Below, piece by piece: positions 7,687 to 16,909 of a DNA stretch of 64,000 nt. Position 1 is the first letter of the stretch. Each line of letters starts with the position of its first letter. The notes beneath the pieces were generated by a model that did no database searches, was not told the DNA's origin, and saw only the letters and a program-made list of their open reading frames with translations. The stretch is from Bacillota bacterium. GTDB taxonomy: Bacteria; Bacillota; Clostridia; Lachnospirales; Lachnospiraceae. The DNA lies in NCBI GenBank assembly GCA_023418475.1, contig JAEZZO010000016.1, positions 62,001-126,000 of the forward strand, written 5' to 3'. A program made the position numbers and the translations under genes.

Positions 7687-8274
7687 TTACGGCGTTTCCA
7701 GAAGAGAAACTATGCGATTAAGCGACTCATTATATTCAGAATCAGAAGAGTTTTTAAATATCAGTAAATCATCTATTATATTTGGATCATCAATTGTAGA
7801 CGGTATTGAAAAATTACAACCCGAGATATACTCCTCCCAATGCTCCAGCTTCCAGGTATCCCGATCAGAATTTCGTGCAATCATACGTTGTCTGCAAACC
7901 TCAATCTCAGTTTCAACCCATACAACCACCAGTCTTGCATCCTTTTCTTTTACTCTGGCCCTCAAGTTATTTATATAATTTAAGTTTCTGATTTCCTCTG
8001 TAAAAGGGGCATTGATCAGAGCAATATTGTCATAATCCAGAGCTTCCAGAGCAAGATCTACAATCGTTTGATATTCATAGTCCCGGATATTTTCTTCGAA
8101 GAATTTCGAGCTCCTGTTATAAGGTTCATCCGCTATTTTAAAAATTTGTTTTGAAAGGGGTATCAGTGTATCCTTATCCAGATATACCACATGCTTCAGT
8201 GTTTTGGAAAGCTGCTTTGAAATATAGGTCTTTCCACAGGCAGGCGGTGATGTGACCAAAATCAGTTTTTTCAT
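7687..8274 (-). CDS. P-loop NTPase, AAA_33/kinase-like
   Basis: 195 residues. The start ATG 8274 has GAGGAA upstream; the in-frame ATG four codons earlier lacks a site. Walker A is SPPACGKT near residue 10 (GxxxxGKT class). Further motifs are DKDTL, an INAPF segment, an RxxxR lid (CRQRMIARNSDRD), and a VVVWVETE strand. The layout matches small zeta-toxin-like or adenylylsulfate-kinase-like phosphotransferases that act on small molecules. The substrate is unknown. It stands alone between a terminator and the M20 peptidase. Confidence 0.65.
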   Translation of the reverse strand: MKKLILVTSPPACGKTYISKQLSKTLKHVVYLDKDTLIPLSKQIFKIADEPYNRSSKFFEENIRDYEYQTIVDLALEALDYDNIALINAPFTEEIRNLNYINNLRARVKEKDARLVVVWVETEIEVCRQRMIARNSDRDTWKLEHWEEYISGCNFSIPSTIDDPNIIDDLLIFKNSSDSEYNESLNRIVSLLETP

Positions 8275-8333
8275 ATAATTCCTCATTTCTTTACAGATTG
8301 TAGTGGCAAAACTATTTTGTTATCCTCCTGGTG

Positions 8334-9776
8334 TTAAAATTCTTTCATAAGACTCACATAAAATTCTACTGTTTTCATTAGCGTTGAAACTCGAATTCTT
8401 TCATTATGTCCGTGTATCATACTTCGCTCTTCTTTTGTTAGTTCCATAGCGGAAAAACGGTAAACTCGATCAGTAATTCTGCAATAATGCCTGGAATCAC
8501 TGCATGCCATCATTAAGTAAGGTGATACGACTGCATCCGGCCAATGATTGCTGATCGTCTGCCTTAGTTTTTTATATTCCTCGCAATCAGTATCGGAATA
8601 AATGGATGAGTTCATTCCATTCACGATATTAATTTTTATCTTATCATTCTTAATGATACGGCTAAGATAAGTTCTGGCTGTTTCCATTGTATCTGTTCCC
8701 AGAAGTCTTAAATTCGCACCAATGGTTGCTTTGGGCGGAAGAATATTAAATGCCTTGCTTCCTTCCATCCTGGTAATTGCACAGGTAGTTCTCATCATGG
8801 CATTCAACTCTCCACCTGACTTTTTGCAGATCAGATTGAGAAGTGGTTTAAAACACCAGACATTTGCGAATATAATACGATATGCAAAGCTGGAATGCCT
8901 GCCAAGTGTATGAAACATTTCTGCTACCGGTTTTGTAAATTGGAACCGGAAGGGATGCTTTTCTATCGCAAGAATGGCCCGTGCAAGAGTTCCCGCAATG
9001 GTATGGACCGGAGGGGTCGAAGCATGCCCGCCCTGACTGTCTAGCGTAAACTCCATATTAACACCGCCCTTTTCACCAATACCAATGAGTGCACAGGATT
9101 TTGTTACACCGGGAAATACATGATCAACAACCGCACCGCCTTCATCTAGCACGAAAGCTGGCTTTACACCTCGGCGTTCCAGTTCTCTCACTATATCCGC
9201 CGCACTATTTCCGTCAATCTCTTCCTCTCCTGAAAAAGCAAAATACATATCCTGTACCGGAACAAATCCCTCGAAAAGCAGATGTTCCGCAGCCTCCATA
9301 ATTGCACACAATGTTCCTTTCGTATCCAGTGTTCCTCTTCCCCATATCACATCTTTCTCAATAATGCCTTCAAAAGCCGGTTTGTCCCATCCACTTTCTT
9401 CTACCGGAACAACATCATAATGTGCCATGAAAACCGAAGGCTTATCCTGGGACTTTCCCTTCCAGTAATATAAGACACCTGTTTTCCCTATAAATTCACG
9501 GCTGCACTGCTTATGAATATTTGGAAAGCGATCGTTAAGAAGTTCGATAAACTTACGAAACTCAGAACGTTCTACAAGAGTCTCATCTCTGTAGGATACT
9601 GTTTTACAACGTATCATTTCTATCATGTCATTTATTATTTTACTTTTGTTAAGGGAAACCTTTTCGCTAATTACGATTGTTTCCTTCTCCGGTCGAAACA
9701 AAGCTGCTTTTATCACAATGATAGCAATAAAGGCTATCAGAATAACCAAAACGGCTAATACAATATATTGTCCCAT
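8334..9776 (-). CDS. M20 family metallopeptidase with N-terminal membrane anchor
   Basis: 480 residues from ATG 9776 (AAGGG six bases upstream). The N-terminus is one hydrophobic helix (about residues 5-28). The zinc-site residues of M20/PM20D1-type enzymes follow: AHYDVVP, the GTLDTKG aspartate, FSGEEEIDG with the catalytic and bridging glutamates, and a C-terminal HGHNER. A dimerisation lid sits between (GGHASTPP). Such enzymes hydrolyse or condense N-acyl amino acids or small peptides. Two integral membrane proteins are encoded just upstream on the same strand, which suggests uptake of the peptidase substrate or export of its product. Confidence 0.85.
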   Translation of the reverse strand: MGQYIVLAVLVILIAFIAIIVIKAALFRPEKETIVISEKVSLNKSKIINDMIEMIRCKTVSYRDETLVERSEFRKFIELLNDRFPNIHKQCSREFIGKTGVLYYWKGKSQDKPSVFMAHYDVVPVEESGWDKPAFEGIIEKDVIWGRGTLDTKGTLCAIMEAAEHLLFEGFVPVQDMYFAFSGEEEIDGNSAADIVRELERRGVKPAFVLDEGGAVVDHVFPGVTKSCALIGIGEKGGVNMEFTLDSQGGHASTPPVHTIAGTLARAILAIEKHPFRFQFTKPVAEMFHTLGRHSSFAYRIIFANVWCFKPLLNLICKKSGGELNAMMRTTCAITRMEGSKAFNILPPKATIGANLRLLGTDTMETARTYLSRIIKNDKIKINIVNGMNSSIYSDTDCEEYKKLRQTISNHWPDAVVSPYLMMACSDSRHYCRITDRVYRFSAMELTKEERSMIHGHNERIRVSTLMKTVEFYVSLMKEF

Positions 9777-9869
9777 AATTAACCCTTCTCTCATTGATAA
9801 TCTATTCATCTGCTTTTCGAGCAGAATCATAAATCTATCATGCACAAATTTTTGTTGTTTCCTTAATAC

Positions 9870-10526
9870 CTATATCATATTTTTCTTATATAAAACTCTG
9901 GCTGCACCAATGGAAATTAATGCTCCCACCGGCACCAGAATCCCTACGGAACTTGCCAACGAAGGAACTAGCAGGAATAATACAACCATAAAAATCAGTG
10001 GAGCAAAAGCTAACTTCCAGTTTTTACTAATATAGACAACAGCAAGCCCACCAAATAAGGATGGAAGTATATTATCAAAAGCAGGTTTTAGAACAGGAGA
10101 ATTAATTACAGGTGCAAGCTGCGCCAGCAACAGTACGCCAACAGCAATCACTATTGTTGTAACAATCGATGATGTTGCAATTGCAATCGTTGAAATTACT
10201 TCCGCTTCCTCCGTACCGGATTTTACTTTCATATTTTCCATAGCATTCAATGCACTAGGTACCTTTAAGTTCGTTAAATTACCTGTTACAAATGCAAGAT
10301 AAGATCCACAGGTACCTAACATTGGGGTATAAGTTATTACCTCAATCATACCAACAGTCCAGAAAATCGGAGCCACTCCCATTAAACCTTTAAAGACAGG
10401 TGTAAACCCCGGCCAGGCATTGTAATAGACACAGATTGAAATCGGTACACATAGCAATAAAACAATAGCAGTCCAAATCCAAATCTGTCCGTAAAAGTGA
10501 GACATATCATCATATGATTTCTTCAT
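9870..10526 (-). CDS. Integral membrane protein, partner of the DUF5058-like protein
   Basis: 218 residues from ATG 10526, which has GGAGG six bases upstream; longer in-frame readings lack a site. About six hydrophobic helices. A cytoplasmic-looking loop holds NAMENMKVKSGTEEAEVIST. No named family comes to mind with confidence. It lies 62 bases after the DUF5058-like gene and upstream of the M20 peptidase, and the three probably form one operon that moves a small organic or peptide substrate. Confidence 0.6.
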   Translation of the reverse strand: MKKSYDDMSHFYGQIWIWTAIVLLLCVPISICVYYNAWPGFTPVFKGLMGVAPIFWTVGMIEVITYTPMLGTCGSYLAFVTGNLTNLKVPSALNAMENMKVKSGTEEAEVISTIAIATSSIVTTIVIAVGVLLLAQLAPVINSPVLKPAFDNILPSLFGGLAVVYISKNWKLAFAPLIFMVVLFLLVPSLASSVGILVPVGALISIGAARVLYKKNMI

Positions 10527-10588
10527 AATAATCCTCCATTCATGTGTTCCAATCCTTCCCACATTTTTCTGTATCAAAATTATTTCAA

Positions 10589-11311
10589 TCAACTTATGTA
10601 AGGGGTAATGATTGCAGCAAATGCCATTGCTCCTAGCATGGAGATCGGCAGAGCATAATTTTTTAACCCTTCCATTTTACATACTTTTACTAAAACACCG
10701 CAGATTGCCATAAGAAACGAGGAGAATAGAAGCACAAAAACCGGAATCCATCCGGCAAGACCAATTCTAATATTTGAAAAAACCATCCCGAGAAATGCAG
10801 ATATCATTCCCAGAAACATTGCATTGATAAATAAGTCTCCCCATTTACTGTCCTTATTCTTTATGGATAGCAATCCCTTTTGGATGCGCTTTAATAGTAT
10901 TGGCACAAGAAAAATACTTGGCAAAATCCCAATCGTCATTACCCAGGCAATTGCACTGTAAACCTTCGGATCCGTAATCGTTTCAGAAAGTGATACCTTA
11001 AGAGCATTTGCCGTCGTTGTGGCGGCCGGTAGTTCATATGTTATCGCCCCGACAACGCTTAGACGAATCCATGGCAAAGGTAATCCCAGAAATTTTGAGA
11101 GAGTTATAACTCCCAGCAGAATAGAAAATGCAGGTGCTACGGTAAAGATCCCTGTCGACAAAATAGTCTTTCTTACTTGCGCTATATCCATTCCTATCAC
11201 CTTGGCTCTTTTGTAGGCTCGGATTAAAAAAAACAAAGACTGCGCAATTACGAACATAATAACAATTACTGCGGCTGTATATAAAAAGCCGCTGTTCGGA
11301 TTAAAACTCAT
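10589..11311 (-). CDS. DUF5058-like integral membrane protein
   Basis: 240 residues with about seven hydrophobic helices and the segments FFLIRAYKRAKVIGMD, TVAPAFSILLGVITLSKFLGLPLPW and GAITYELPAATTTA. From memory these match the DUF5058 family, predicted transporters commonly encoded beside M20 peptidases. GGAGGG lies eight bases before ATG 11311. It is the first gene of the membrane-pair/peptidase unit. Confidence 0.65.
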   Translation of the reverse strand: MSFNPNSGFLYTAAVIVIMFVIAQSLFFLIRAYKRAKVIGMDIAQVRKTILSTGIFTVAPAFSILLGVITLSKFLGLPLPWIRLSVVGAITYELPAATTTANALKVSLSETITDPKVYSAIAWVMTIGILPSIFLVPILLKRIQKGLLSIKNKDSKWGDLFINAMFLGMISAFLGMVFSNIRIGLAGWIPVFVLLFSSFLMAICGVLVKVCKMEGLKNYALPISMLGAMAFAAIITPYIS

Positions 11312-11609
11312 TCAATTACCCTCCTCTGTGAATTTGGTAATACACCCCATTTTTTTTGGAATATGCATAAAAATAATATAAATCTTTACTAAATATAGCA
11401 TTACAAAACTCTCTTATCAAGTAAAACTAGGAATTTTTATCAAACCAGTTTATATTTACCATTTTTCGATTTATGCTACTGTATTTATTAAATTAGGGAA
11501 CTCTACTTACCGTTTACCCACTGTTAAACGTATCTTAGGTTGCTATCTTTTCTCATATGGGCTATGATCAAAAAGTATTGTGACAAGGGATTTTCATTTA
11601 GCTTTTATA

Positions 11610-11681
11610 CTGCCTGACGGCAGAATGGGGGTAGTGTGAATATATATTTTTCACACCACAATTTGTACAATGCACAAATTG
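11610..11681. other. Three consecutive small hairpins in a long gene-free stretch
   Basis: CTGCC/GGCAG with loop TGAC (11610-11623), GTGTGAA/TTCACAC (11634-11656) and CAATTTGT/ACAAATTG (11659-11681) follow one another directly. The rest of the 768-base gap 11312-12079 holds a decayed reading frame and a long palindrome, listed separately; 11312-11600 shows nothing else. Confidence 0.35.
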
Positions 11682-11711
11682 CTAAACTGTGGAAAGGGCA
11701 TGGTTTTTAAA

Positions 11712-11999
11712 ATGAATAATGAAAAACGGGAGAATTTATCACTACTTAAAGAAAAAAAGGAATTTAGTACATAAAAATTTGGCGGAATACTTGGCACTTC
11801 CGTTAATGAATTACTGGAGGCGTTTTGCAATAGGATTGCTGCGTAAAATCAGAACGAAATAATACAGCAATTGAATATTGACGTTTTTTCCTGTCCTGCA
11901 AATAAAGAGGATGTCATGGTTATTTATACTCCGGATCGTTCAGCCAAACAAATTGTTAATATTAAATACTTGTTATCTGAACCTCCGGTGAATGATTAA
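11712..11999 (+). pseudogene. Decayed reading frame with two internal stops
   Basis: From ATG 11712 one frame runs 95 codons to TAA at 11997-11999, broken by two in-frame TAA codons (after EKKEFST and after CNRIAA). The middle piece (GILGTSVNELLEAFCNRIAA) is reminiscent of the recognition part of a helix-turn-helix regulator, and the last piece (NKEDVMVIYTPDRSAKQ) looks codon-like. The family cannot be named. The 3' third overlaps the 111-bp palindrome, so part of the apparent coding signal may be coincidental. Confidence 0.3.
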
Positions 12000-12015
12000 C
12001 CGCTGACATCCTCTT
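11905..12015. repeat. 111-bp imperfect palindrome with perfect 12-bp ends
   Basis: The outer arms AAGAGGATGTCA (11905-11916) and TGACATCCTCTT (12004-12015) are exactly complementary. Complementarity continues inward with small gaps (GGTTA/TAACC, then CCGG and GTTCAG against CTGAAC and CCGG), giving arms of about 40 bases around an AT-rich centre. This could be a MITE-like element or a large RNA hairpin. No target-site duplication is obvious. Confidence 0.5.
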
Positions 12016-12079
12016 ACTAATTTGATCATATATTTTATTAACTGTTTTGCTTATACGAACTCATTCGATACTATTCTGA

Positions 12080-12889
12080 CTAAGATAGCTTCTGCTCAGA
12101 CAACAGGTTTAACACCGGCTCATTATAAACGATATCTTTTGAAGAAGTACCTGACGCATTCCCATTCTTATTATTTTTCTCCTCTTCCAGAAAGAGATCA
12201 AGAAATTGTAGATAATCATCATAAGAAAATAAGGTATCCAGATCCTCCGAAGAAGCTCCCTCTATATGCTTCGTATCATTTGTTAAAAGATAACCGTAAT
12301 TACTTGTAATCCTCGTAGGAGCGGACAGACGGAAAAAGTGCTCTGCTCCGCTATTTTCCAGTGAACCTCCGGTCAGTGCATTATCCTCTTTTGCTATCTC
12401 GATATTTCCCTTTGCCATGTAATTCATTATTTTTTTAACATAATTCTGCGTTTCCTGAAAAGGAGGTACTCCTCCATATTTTTTCACATTTCCGCTTCCT
12501 GCGTTGTATGCTGCCAGAGCCAAGGCTGTATTTCCATTATACTTTTTTAACAGTCCTGACAGATATTTGGCTCCACCCATAATATTTTGTTGTGCATCAA
12601 AGGAATCAGAAACCCCTAATCCTTTTGCTGTAGCAGGCATAAGCTGCATAATTCCACGGGCACCACATCTGGATACCGCTTTCGCATTAAAATTAGACTC
12701 TGCCTTTCCTACTGCTTTTAAAAGCTCTACTGAAACATTGTATTGATCGGAAGCCTGTGCAAATATTTCATCAAGTGTCTTCGTTTCTCCCAGAAATGAG
12801 GAAAAATCAGAAACATCTTCATTCTTTACAGCACTGCTGTTATGATAATTTGTATTTTCAATTTTAGTAATGTTGTTTATTTTAGACAT
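12080..12889 (-). CDS. Lytic transglycosylase (SLT domain)
   Basis: 269 residues. The SLT domain spans about residues 45-150: ESNFNAKAVS with the catalytic glutamate, GIMQLMPATA and AAYNAGSGNV are the classic Slt70/MltC-like motifs. There is no clear signal peptide: the N-terminus is polar and Asn/Lys-rich. Clostridial homologues of this type can be exported by other routes or act in the mother cell or flagellar context. The C-terminal third is acidic and low in complexity. AAGGAG lies seven bases before ATG 12889. It cleaves peptidoglycan glycan strands non-hydrolytically. Confidence 0.85.
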   Translation of the reverse strand: MSKINNITKIENTNYHNSSAVKNEDVSDFSSFLGETKTLDEIFAQASDQYNVSVELLKAVGKAESNFNAKAVSRCGARGIMQLMPATAKGLGVSDSFDAQQNIMGGAKYLSGLLKKYNGNTALALAAYNAGSGNVKKYGGVPPFQETQNYVKKIMNYMAKGNIEIAKEDNALTGGSLENSGAEHFFRLSAPTRITSNYGYLLTNDTKHIEGASSEDLDTLFSYDDYLQFLDLFLEEEKNNKNGNASGTSSKDIVYNEPVLNLLSEQKLS

Positions 12890-12943
12890 AAACTTCTCCT
12901 TAGCTTCAAGAATATTGCATCTGCCGGTCTGTAACTATTATCT

Positions 12944-12972
12944 ATAGTAATCTATCTTCTCTTTTTTTTCAA
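12944..12972 (-). promoter_or_regulatory. Candidate promoter of the transglycosylase gene
   Basis: Minus strand TTGAAA (12972-12967), 17-base spacer, TACTAT (12949-12944), about 55 bases before ATG 12889. Confidence 0.4.
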
Positions 12973-13125
12973 CTATTGTTGGATAAATAAATCATTATAC
13001 TCATCTTACCATCTTTTATGCAATTGATCTATGCAACGATAGAACTAAAGGAATGCGCATTATTATTCTGGTTATTATTCGTTTGTGTTCTTTAGGTGAT
13101 ATGTATTTCCTCGGAAAATAAATAC

Positions 13126-13154
13126 TTGATTCCCTCTTTGATTTACAATATACT
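13126..13154 (+). promoter_or_regulatory. Promoter of the YqeY-like gene
   Basis: TTGATT (13126-13131), 17-base spacer, TATACT (13149-13154), about 80 bases before ATG 13238. Confidence 0.55.
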
Positions 13155-13237
13155 ATTTTCGAACAGGGATTAATTTGGATATACATCCCTATCCTATCCG
13201 AATCGTAAGAAAATTATATTCTATGGAGGTAATACTG

Positions 13238-13675
13238 ATGAAAATGGAAACTCTGCAAAAAGATATGATTGCTGCCATGAAGGCTAGAGATAAGGCTAGA
13301 AAAGAGGCTATTTCTTCTTTGGTATCAGCCGTTAAGAAAATAGCAATTGATGAAGGCTGCCGGGATGATATTCCCGAAGAAGTAGTGGATCGTGCCATAC
13401 TAAAGGAAATGAAGCTTGTTAAGGAACAGCTGGAAACCTGTCCTCTGGAAAGGGTTGACCTTAAAACTGGTTATCAGACCACCTATGATGTGATTAAAGA
13501 ATATGCTCCTGCCATGATGTCCGAGTCAGAGATTACAGCTTATATTCAAAATAATTTCGCAGATGCTGTTGCTACGAAGAATAAAGGGATGATAATGAAA
13601 AGCGTTATGGCTGATCTCAAAGGGAAAGCAGACGGCAAAATAATCAATCAGGTTGTGGGAGATTTATGTAAATAG
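13238..13675 (+). CDS. GatB/YqeY domain-containing protein
   Basis: 145 residues, the normal length for free-standing YqeY proteins. ATG 13238 is chosen because GGAGG lies eight bases upstream; in-frame readings further 5' have no site. The sequence shows the YqeY pattern: an N-terminal helix (LQKDMIAAMKARDKARKEAISSLVSAVK), then IPEEVVDRAILKEMKLVKEQLE and a C-terminal GMIMKSVMADLKGKADGK. The domain resembles the tRNA-binding tail of GatB, but its cellular role is not settled. Monocistronic, with its own promoter and hairpins downstream. Confidence 0.85.
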   Translation: MKMETLQKDMIAAMKARDKARKEAISSLVSAVKKIAIDEGCRDDIPEEVVDRAILKEMKLVKEQLETCPLERVDLKTGYQTTYDVIKEYAPAMMSESEITAYIQNNFADAVATKNKGMIMKSVMADLKGKADGKIINQVVGDLCK

Positions 13676-13701
13676 CTTTAGGTTCTTAGCTATAAGGAAT
13701 T

Positions 13702-13735
13702 CAAATGTCAAAGTCTCCGTAGAGAGTTTCATTTG
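13702..13735 (+). terminator. Hairpin after the YqeY-like gene
   Basis: CAAATG/CATTTG with inner AAAGTCTC/GAGAGTTT (one mismatch) and loop CGTA, about 25 bases past the stop codon. It has no strong T-run, so it is only a probable terminator. Confidence 0.4.
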
Positions 13736-13830
13736 TCAATCTATTCCCGGAATTTTAACACTCACCTGAACTTTGCTATAATAAGTACTTGGTAGAAAGC
13801 ATTCTTTGCAAACTATCTATAGTCACGAAT

Positions 13831-13868
13831 AAGAGTCTCTGCCGCATCAAACTGTGGTAGAGACTCTT
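13831..13868. terminator. Bidirectional hairpin between convergent genes
   Basis: AAGAGTCTCT/AGAGACTCTT plus inner CCGCA/TGTGG, located 18 bases past the stop of the symporter gene. The flanking T-runs are weak on both strands. Confidence 0.5.
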
Positions 13869-13886
13869 CGTATTTACAATGATTTA

Positions 13887-15293
13887 TTACATCTTCTTTA
13901 CTCTTTTAAAATACTCCTGACTTTCTTTGATTACAATTCCGCTTAGAGCAAATAAAGCGATAAGGTTCGGGAATGCCATAAGACCATTAAAGATATCTGC
14001 TATATTCCAAACAGCCTTTACTGTCATATAGGGTCCGATAAATACAGCCAGAATATATAGCCAGCGGTAAACAGTAACTGTTTTCATATTGGCGTTAGAC
14101 AAATATTCCACGCAACGTTCACTGTAGTAATTCCACCCGATTATTGTTGTAAATGCAAAGAAAATTAAACATAACATCAAAAGGAAGGAGGCAACCGCCG
14201 GATGAAACGGAAGACCTGTACGGAAAGCATTATCTGTTACCTGGACTCCTTCCAGTCCGATATTCCAGGATTTTGTTACTACGATGCTAAGGCCTGTCAT
14301 AGTACAAATGATTATTGTATCGATAAAAGTTCCTGTCATAGAAACAAGTCCCTGACGTACCGGTTCCGTTGTCTTTGCAGCCGCTGCTGCAATGGGAGCA
14401 CTGCCAAGACCGGACTCATTTGAGAAGATTCCTCTTGCAATACCATTTTGCATAGCAACCAGCATCGCGCCCAATGCGCCTCCGGCTACGGCCCTGATAC
14501 CAAACGCGCCTTCTACAACCTCCACAACTGCTCCCGGAATTGCAGCCGCATTATTCACTAATAAGATAACACAGATTACCACATATATGATGGCCATAAA
14601 AGGAACCACAATCTGAGCAAAATCAGATATTCTTTTTAATCCTCCAATTAACACCAATGCGGCGCATAATGTAATTACAAGTCCCGCAATTACCACTGCA
14701 ATTGGATATTCTCTTCCAAATATTTGAAGGGAAGTATGAAATACACCCGAAGTCACATTATTGACAGCGGATGTAATACCATTCACCTGCGTGAAGGTAC
14801 CAATTCCCATTAAGCCTGCGCAAGCGCCAAAAAAGGCAAAGCATTTCGCAAGCCAGCGAAAACGGGGACCCATTCCCATTTCAATATAATAAAAAGGTCC
14901 TCCAAGAACATGTCCATCTTCTGTTACTTTACGAAACTTAATAGCTAATAATCCTTCTGCATATTTGGTAGCCATTCCAATCAAAGCGGCAAACCACATC
15001 CAGAACAGAGCTCCCGGTCCGCCTGCTACAATTGCAGTTGCTACACCAACAATGTTGCCGGTACCGATGGTAGCAGACAATGCCGTACATAGTGCTGCAA
15101 AGCTTGTTACCTCTCCGGTTCCTCCCTCTTCATTTAATACCATAAATTTGAGTGCCCTGGGTAAGTGATGGATTTGTAGGAATTTCAGTCTGAACGTTAA
15201 GTACAATCCAATGGCCAGAATAAATACAATAAGTGGTATACCCCATACTTTTCCATCCAGCCATTTGATAATACTGTCCAAATTTGCTAACAT
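13887..15293 (-). CDS. Alanine/glycine:cation symporter (AGCS family)
   Basis: 468 residues from ATG 15293, preceded by GGGGGA. About ten or eleven hydrophobic helices with the AGCS hallmarks: GEVTSFAALCTALSATIGTGNI near the N-terminus, GPGALFWMW and the GIARGIFSNESGLGSAPIAAAAAKT segment. These carriers import alanine or glycine with sodium or protons. The gene is transcribed away from the PocR-AraC regulator across a 370-base gap that contains no clear operator. A longer reading frame upstream lacks a ribosome site. Confidence 0.92.
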   Translation of the reverse strand: MLANLDSIIKWLDGKVWGIPLIVFILAIGLYLTFRLKFLQIHHLPRALKFMVLNEEGGTGEVTSFAALCTALSATIGTGNIVGVATAIVAGGPGALFWMWFAALIGMATKYAEGLLAIKFRKVTEDGHVLGGPFYYIEMGMGPRFRWLAKCFAFFGACAGLMGIGTFTQVNGITSAVNNVTSGVFHTSLQIFGREYPIAVVIAGLVITLCAALVLIGGLKRISDFAQIVVPFMAIIYVVICVILLVNNAAAIPGAVVEVVEGAFGIRAVAGGALGAMLVAMQNGIARGIFSNESGLGSAPIAAAAAKTTEPVRQGLVSMTGTFIDTIIICTMTGLSIVVTKSWNIGLEGVQVTDNAFRTGLPFHPAVASFLLMLCLIFFAFTTIIGWNYYSERCVEYLSNANMKTVTVYRWLYILAVFIGPYMTVKAVWNIADIFNGLMAFPNLIALFALSGIVIKESQEYFKRVKKM

Positions 15294-15662
15294 AATTGTC
15301 CCCCTTCGTACCTTGCTTTTCTCATTTTTTATTTCTGTAATACTGCTTCCTTGCAGTACACAACGCATATCATGTTATCATATTTTTTTTCCTGTTTCAA
15401 TCAAAAAATTACAACCGAAGCAAAAAAACGTTAATTAATACCATTTTATTCCATATTATTTCATTGCTTTGTTTGAAACTGTTCAAATCTTGTCATTCTA
15501 ATACTTTTACGATATACTTATCCTATCTTTACATCGAATTAAGATTTTTGAGAACAAAAAGCGGGAAGTATAATAATACAAAAAGTTTTACAGATAGTTT
15601 CTCCTGTTCCTGAACTGTTGTGCCGTAGGAGTGACATTTTTGATATGGGAAAGGATACCGGT

Positions 15663-16895
15663 ATGGAATTTATTGAAACTCTAAAAAGCAATTTACAGAC
15701 ATATGCCTATGCAACAAATATTACACTGACTCTGCTTGACAAAGAGGGCGGCCGTTTGGCGCAATTTGGCCAGGTATTTCAATACTGCTCTTTATTTGAG
15801 GAGGCCAATGGGAAATACTGCCCCTGCTCCAAATCACATTTAGATTCCAGTCTGATGTCTGTTAATCTGGGGGATGCTTATATTTATATGTGTCCCGGAG
15901 GTCTTATTCATTTTACAGTACCCATACTTAAGGAAAAAGCTTACCAGGGAAGTGTTCTGGCCGGTCCAATCGTACTGGATTATCCGGATATCACTCTGGT
16001 TGACAGTATTATACAAAAATACAACATCAGCTTAAATTACCGCAGCAAGCTGTATACAGCACTGACGGCGGTTCCGTTAATTGAGCCCTTTCAAGCAAGG
16101 CATCTAAGTAAATTGTTATTTTTACTGGTAACTAACCTTATGTCAGGAGAAGCAGAGCGATTGCAGGAATTAAGTGACAAAGCCCTTCAGCAGGCCAAAA
16201 TCGGAGAATATATGCAAATGACAAAGGAGGAGCGAACCTCCTCCCCAACCCAGTATACCATGGAAAAGGCCCTGATCAGTGATGTATTGTCTGGAAATGC
16301 AAATGGTGCAAAAGCTATCCTGAACGAAATGCTTGGGCAAATCTACTTCACCTCCGGAAATAACATTGAAATCATCAAAGTCAGAACCATTGAGCTGGTT
16401 GCTTTATTATCAAGGGCTACTTATGAAGTAGGTTCCAGTGAGGATTCTATTTATCATATGACAGAAGGCTTTATGCATCAGCTGACCAATGTTAAAAACA
16501 TTACCGATCTTTCCTATGTTTTAATGGAAACACTGGAGCATTTCACAAATCTTGCTTTTAGCCACACCACGAACAGTAACCTGTCCATTATCAAGAAGAG
16601 CATTGCCTACATTAATGATCATTATAACCAGGGCCTTACACTTGATATGGTTGCAAACCATGCTGGCCTTAACCCTGCCTATTTTTCGACGTTATTTAAA
16701 AAAGAGATGGGCGTAAATTTTTCTACTTATCTAAATAATCTTAGAATTGATCACGCTAAACTATTACTTAAGAATTCAAATCTATCCTTAATAAATATTG
16801 CTGTCGAACTGGGCTTTGATAACCAGAGCTATTTTACCAACGTATTCAAAAAAGTTACCGGTATCACTCCTAAGCAATACCGGCAAAGTTTATAG
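15663..16895 (+). CDS. PocR-domain AraC-family transcriptional regulator
   Basis: 410 residues from ATG 15663 (AAAGG eight bases upstream). The N-terminal 170 residues form a PocR-type ligand domain with a cysteine cluster (CSLFEE, KYCPCSKSH, MCPGGLIHF). The C-terminal 100 residues are a double helix-turn-helix of the AraC type (LDMVANHAGLNPAYFSTLFKK and a GFDNQSYFTNVFKKVTGITPKQYR end). In acetogenic and methylotrophic Clostridia such regulators commonly sit beside corrinoid methyltransferase genes. Here it converges on the cobW-mtaB-mtaC unit with only 14 bases between stop codons, so it is the likely activator of that island. Confidence 0.85.
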   Translation: MEFIETLKSNLQTYAYATNITLTLLDKEGGRLAQFGQVFQYCSLFEEANGKYCPCSKSHLDSSLMSVNLGDAYIYMCPGGLIHFTVPILKEKAYQGSVLAGPIVLDYPDITLVDSIIQKYNISLNYRSKLYTALTAVPLIEPFQARHLSKLLFLLVTNLMSGEAERLQELSDKALQQAKIGEYMQMTKEERTSSPTQYTMEKALISDVLSGNANGAKAILNEMLGQIYFTSGNNIEIIKVRTIELVALLSRATYEVGSSEDSIYHMTEGFMHQLTNVKNITDLSYVLMETLEHFTNLAFSHTTNSNLSIIKKSIAYINDHYNQGLTLDMVANHAGLNPAYFSTLFKKEMGVNFSTYLNNLRIDHAKLLLKNSNLSLINIAVELGFDNQSYFTNVFKKVTGITPKQYRQSL

Positions 16896-16909
16896 ATATA
16901 CGCATAAAA

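Noticed and set aside
11840..11999. Intact small gene around NKEDVMVIYTPDRSAKQ
   Set aside because: No start codon with a ribosome site after the second TAA, and the region coincides with the long palindrome.
12022..12309. Plus-strand ORF over the end of the transglycosylase gene
   Set aside because: Mostly antisense to a clear SLT-domain gene, with no ribosome site.
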